Positions 21,110-22,057 of a DNA stretch of 22,057 bases are shown here, piece after piece. How positions within the stretch are numbered: the first letter of the stretch is position 1; each line of letters opens with the position of its first letter. Source of the DNA: G020353115 sp964389685 (lineage in GTDB: Bacteria; Bacteroidota; Bacteroidia; Bacteroidales; VadinHA17); assembly GCA_964389685.1 (NCBI GenBank), contig CAYMFM010000061.1, positions 1 to 22,057 of the forward strand, in the 5' to 3' direction. The position numbers were made by a program, and so were the translations under genes. The notes beneath the pieces are model-generated. The model worked only from the letters and a program-made list of their open reading frames with translations. It made no database searches and was not told the DNA's origin.

Positions 21110-22057
21110 TTATTCATTTTCAATAACATTCCTGATGGTTATGCAGAGATCCCTGAGAATAAGTGGCTTAATAATGAAACCATTAAAACCAAGCTCCTTA
21201 ATCTTTTCAGCATTAATGCTATCACTGTACCCTGTGATAATTATTATTTTGATGCCGGGCTTGATCTGGCGTATTTTTGTGGCAAGTTGTGATCCCAACA
21301 GGTTTGGCATTACCTGGTCGGTAATCACAAGATCGTATTTTTCGGGTTGTTTTTCGAATATATCATAGGCTTTCACACTGTCTGTTATGGTTGTTACAAT
21401 GTACCCAAGGCGTGTAAGCATTTGGTTAGCCATGGTGGTTATTTCTTTATCATCATCTACAAACAATATATGCTCTTTGCCTTTTGTTAATTTTTCGATT
21501 GGTGATTTACTTTTTGGAATTCTCCTCTCATATTCGGGGAAATATACCGTGAAAATGGTCCCTCTTCTCGGGGCACTTTCAACGGTTAAACTGCCATTGC
21601 ATCCGGTGACAATACCATGAACAACAGACAATCCAAGTCCGGTCCCTTCCCCGATCTTCCTCTTTGTAAAAAAGGGTTCAAAAATCCTTTCCCGTGTTTT
21701 TTTATCCATTCCCATACCTGTATCTCGAATGGTTAATTTCAGATAATTCCCTTTTGTTAAGGTGGTATCGGGAATTGCATTATCATGATCAAGATGGATC
21801 TTTTCTAAACCTATTTCAAGAACCCCTCCTGATTCCTCCATGGATTGGAAAGCATTAATACATATATTCATGATAACCTGGTGAATCTGAGTGGGATCGG
21901 CAAGAATCACACCCTTTGCCAGGGTATCCTTCTGCCTGATCTCTATTGTTGAAGGGAAAGAGGCTCTTAACAAGGAAAGGACTTCATTAAGGATCGTATG
22001 AAATTCAATCGGTTTAATATCCTGATCATGTTGTTTACTGAAGGTGAGGATTTGCTG
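21110..22057 (-). CDS. Hybrid histidine kinase, C-terminal part (cut by window edge)
   Basis: The 5' end lies beyond the window. The frame is open to base 22057, and the 28 codons before the first possible start at 21973 (QQILTFSKQHDQDIKP...) continue the kinase. Visible are the end of the dimerisation domain, and then a HATPase with the N box (DPTQIHQVIMNICINAFQSM), the G1 box DTGMGM, the F box FEPFFTKR and the G2 box GTGLGLSVVHG. After a short linker comes a C-terminal receiver domain (HILFVDDDKE, VITDQVMPN with the acceptor Asp, ITGYS, IKPL). The fused receiver suggests an internal phosphorelay or self-restraint. It lies 20 bases upstream of the single-domain regulator. The sensor part cannot be seen. 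Confidence 0.92.
   Translation of the reverse strand, partial: QQILTFSKQHDQDIKPIEFHTILNEVLSLLRASFPSTIEIRQKDTLAKGVILADPTQIHQVIMNICINAFQSMEESGGVLEIGLEKIHLDHDNAIPDTTLTKGNYLKLTIRDTGMGMDKKTRERIFEPFFTKRKIGEGTGLGLSVVHGIVTGCNGSLTVESAPRRGTIFTVYFPEYERRIPKSKSPIEKLTKGKEHILFVDDDKEITTMANQMLTRLGYIVTTITDSVKAYDIFEKQPEKYDLVITDQVMPNLLGSQLATKIRQIKPGIKIIIITGYSDSINAEKIKELGFNGFIIKPLILRDLCITIRNVIENE

Overview
The window comes from a member of the Bacteroidota, probably a Bacteroidales/Marinilabiliales-type genome. The evidence is a PorQ homologue of the type IX secretion system beside cmk and ispH, promoters of the TAnnTTTG type, few Shine-Dalgarno sites, and a 'FNGKDLSGW'-type DUF1080 protein. No lineage search could be run, so the placement is inference.

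Layout. Positions 1-183 hold no gene I can name. Positions 184-851 and 2518-3606 are two arms of a palindrome-rich repeat array that ends exactly at the 3' end of a tRNA-Pro(CGG) gene (3606-3679, minus). The array mixes several hairpin modules, called A, B, C and D here. They are separated by short repeats (R1) that copy the tRNA acceptor/T-arm tail. A two-gene cassette sits inside the array: a PadR-type regulator and a five-helix membrane protein (946-2488, plus). Positions 3724-11035 are a minus-strand housekeeping run: porQ, cmk, ispH, pfkA, priA, rfaE1. Divergent from porQ is a diacylglycerol-kinase-family gene (11201-12097), which meets a VTT-domain membrane protein tail to tail. An AT-rich stretch (12719-14263) carries one secreted protein of unknown function and several stem-loops. 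It is followed by a divergent sigma-70 paralogue.

Positions 15234-19379 look like a carbohydrate-related module: an exported DUF1080 protein and two divergently transcribed, mutually homologous proteins with twin-arginine signals and an L-fucose-isomerase-like fold. The right end (19460-22057, minus) is a signalling operon running from a hybrid histidine kinase (cut by the window edge) to a single-domain response regulator to a SpoIIE-type phosphatase. The phosphatase carries a HisKA-like helix pair in which the phospho-accepting histidine is replaced by glutamine.

Most striking is the tRNA-anchored array. Modules A and B each fold on paper into a long closing stem with three arms, a cloverleaf-like shape. 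The divergent copy of A keeps its closing stem through paired base changes. All open reading frames inside the array look spurious. No transposase, integrase or Cas gene is present in the window.
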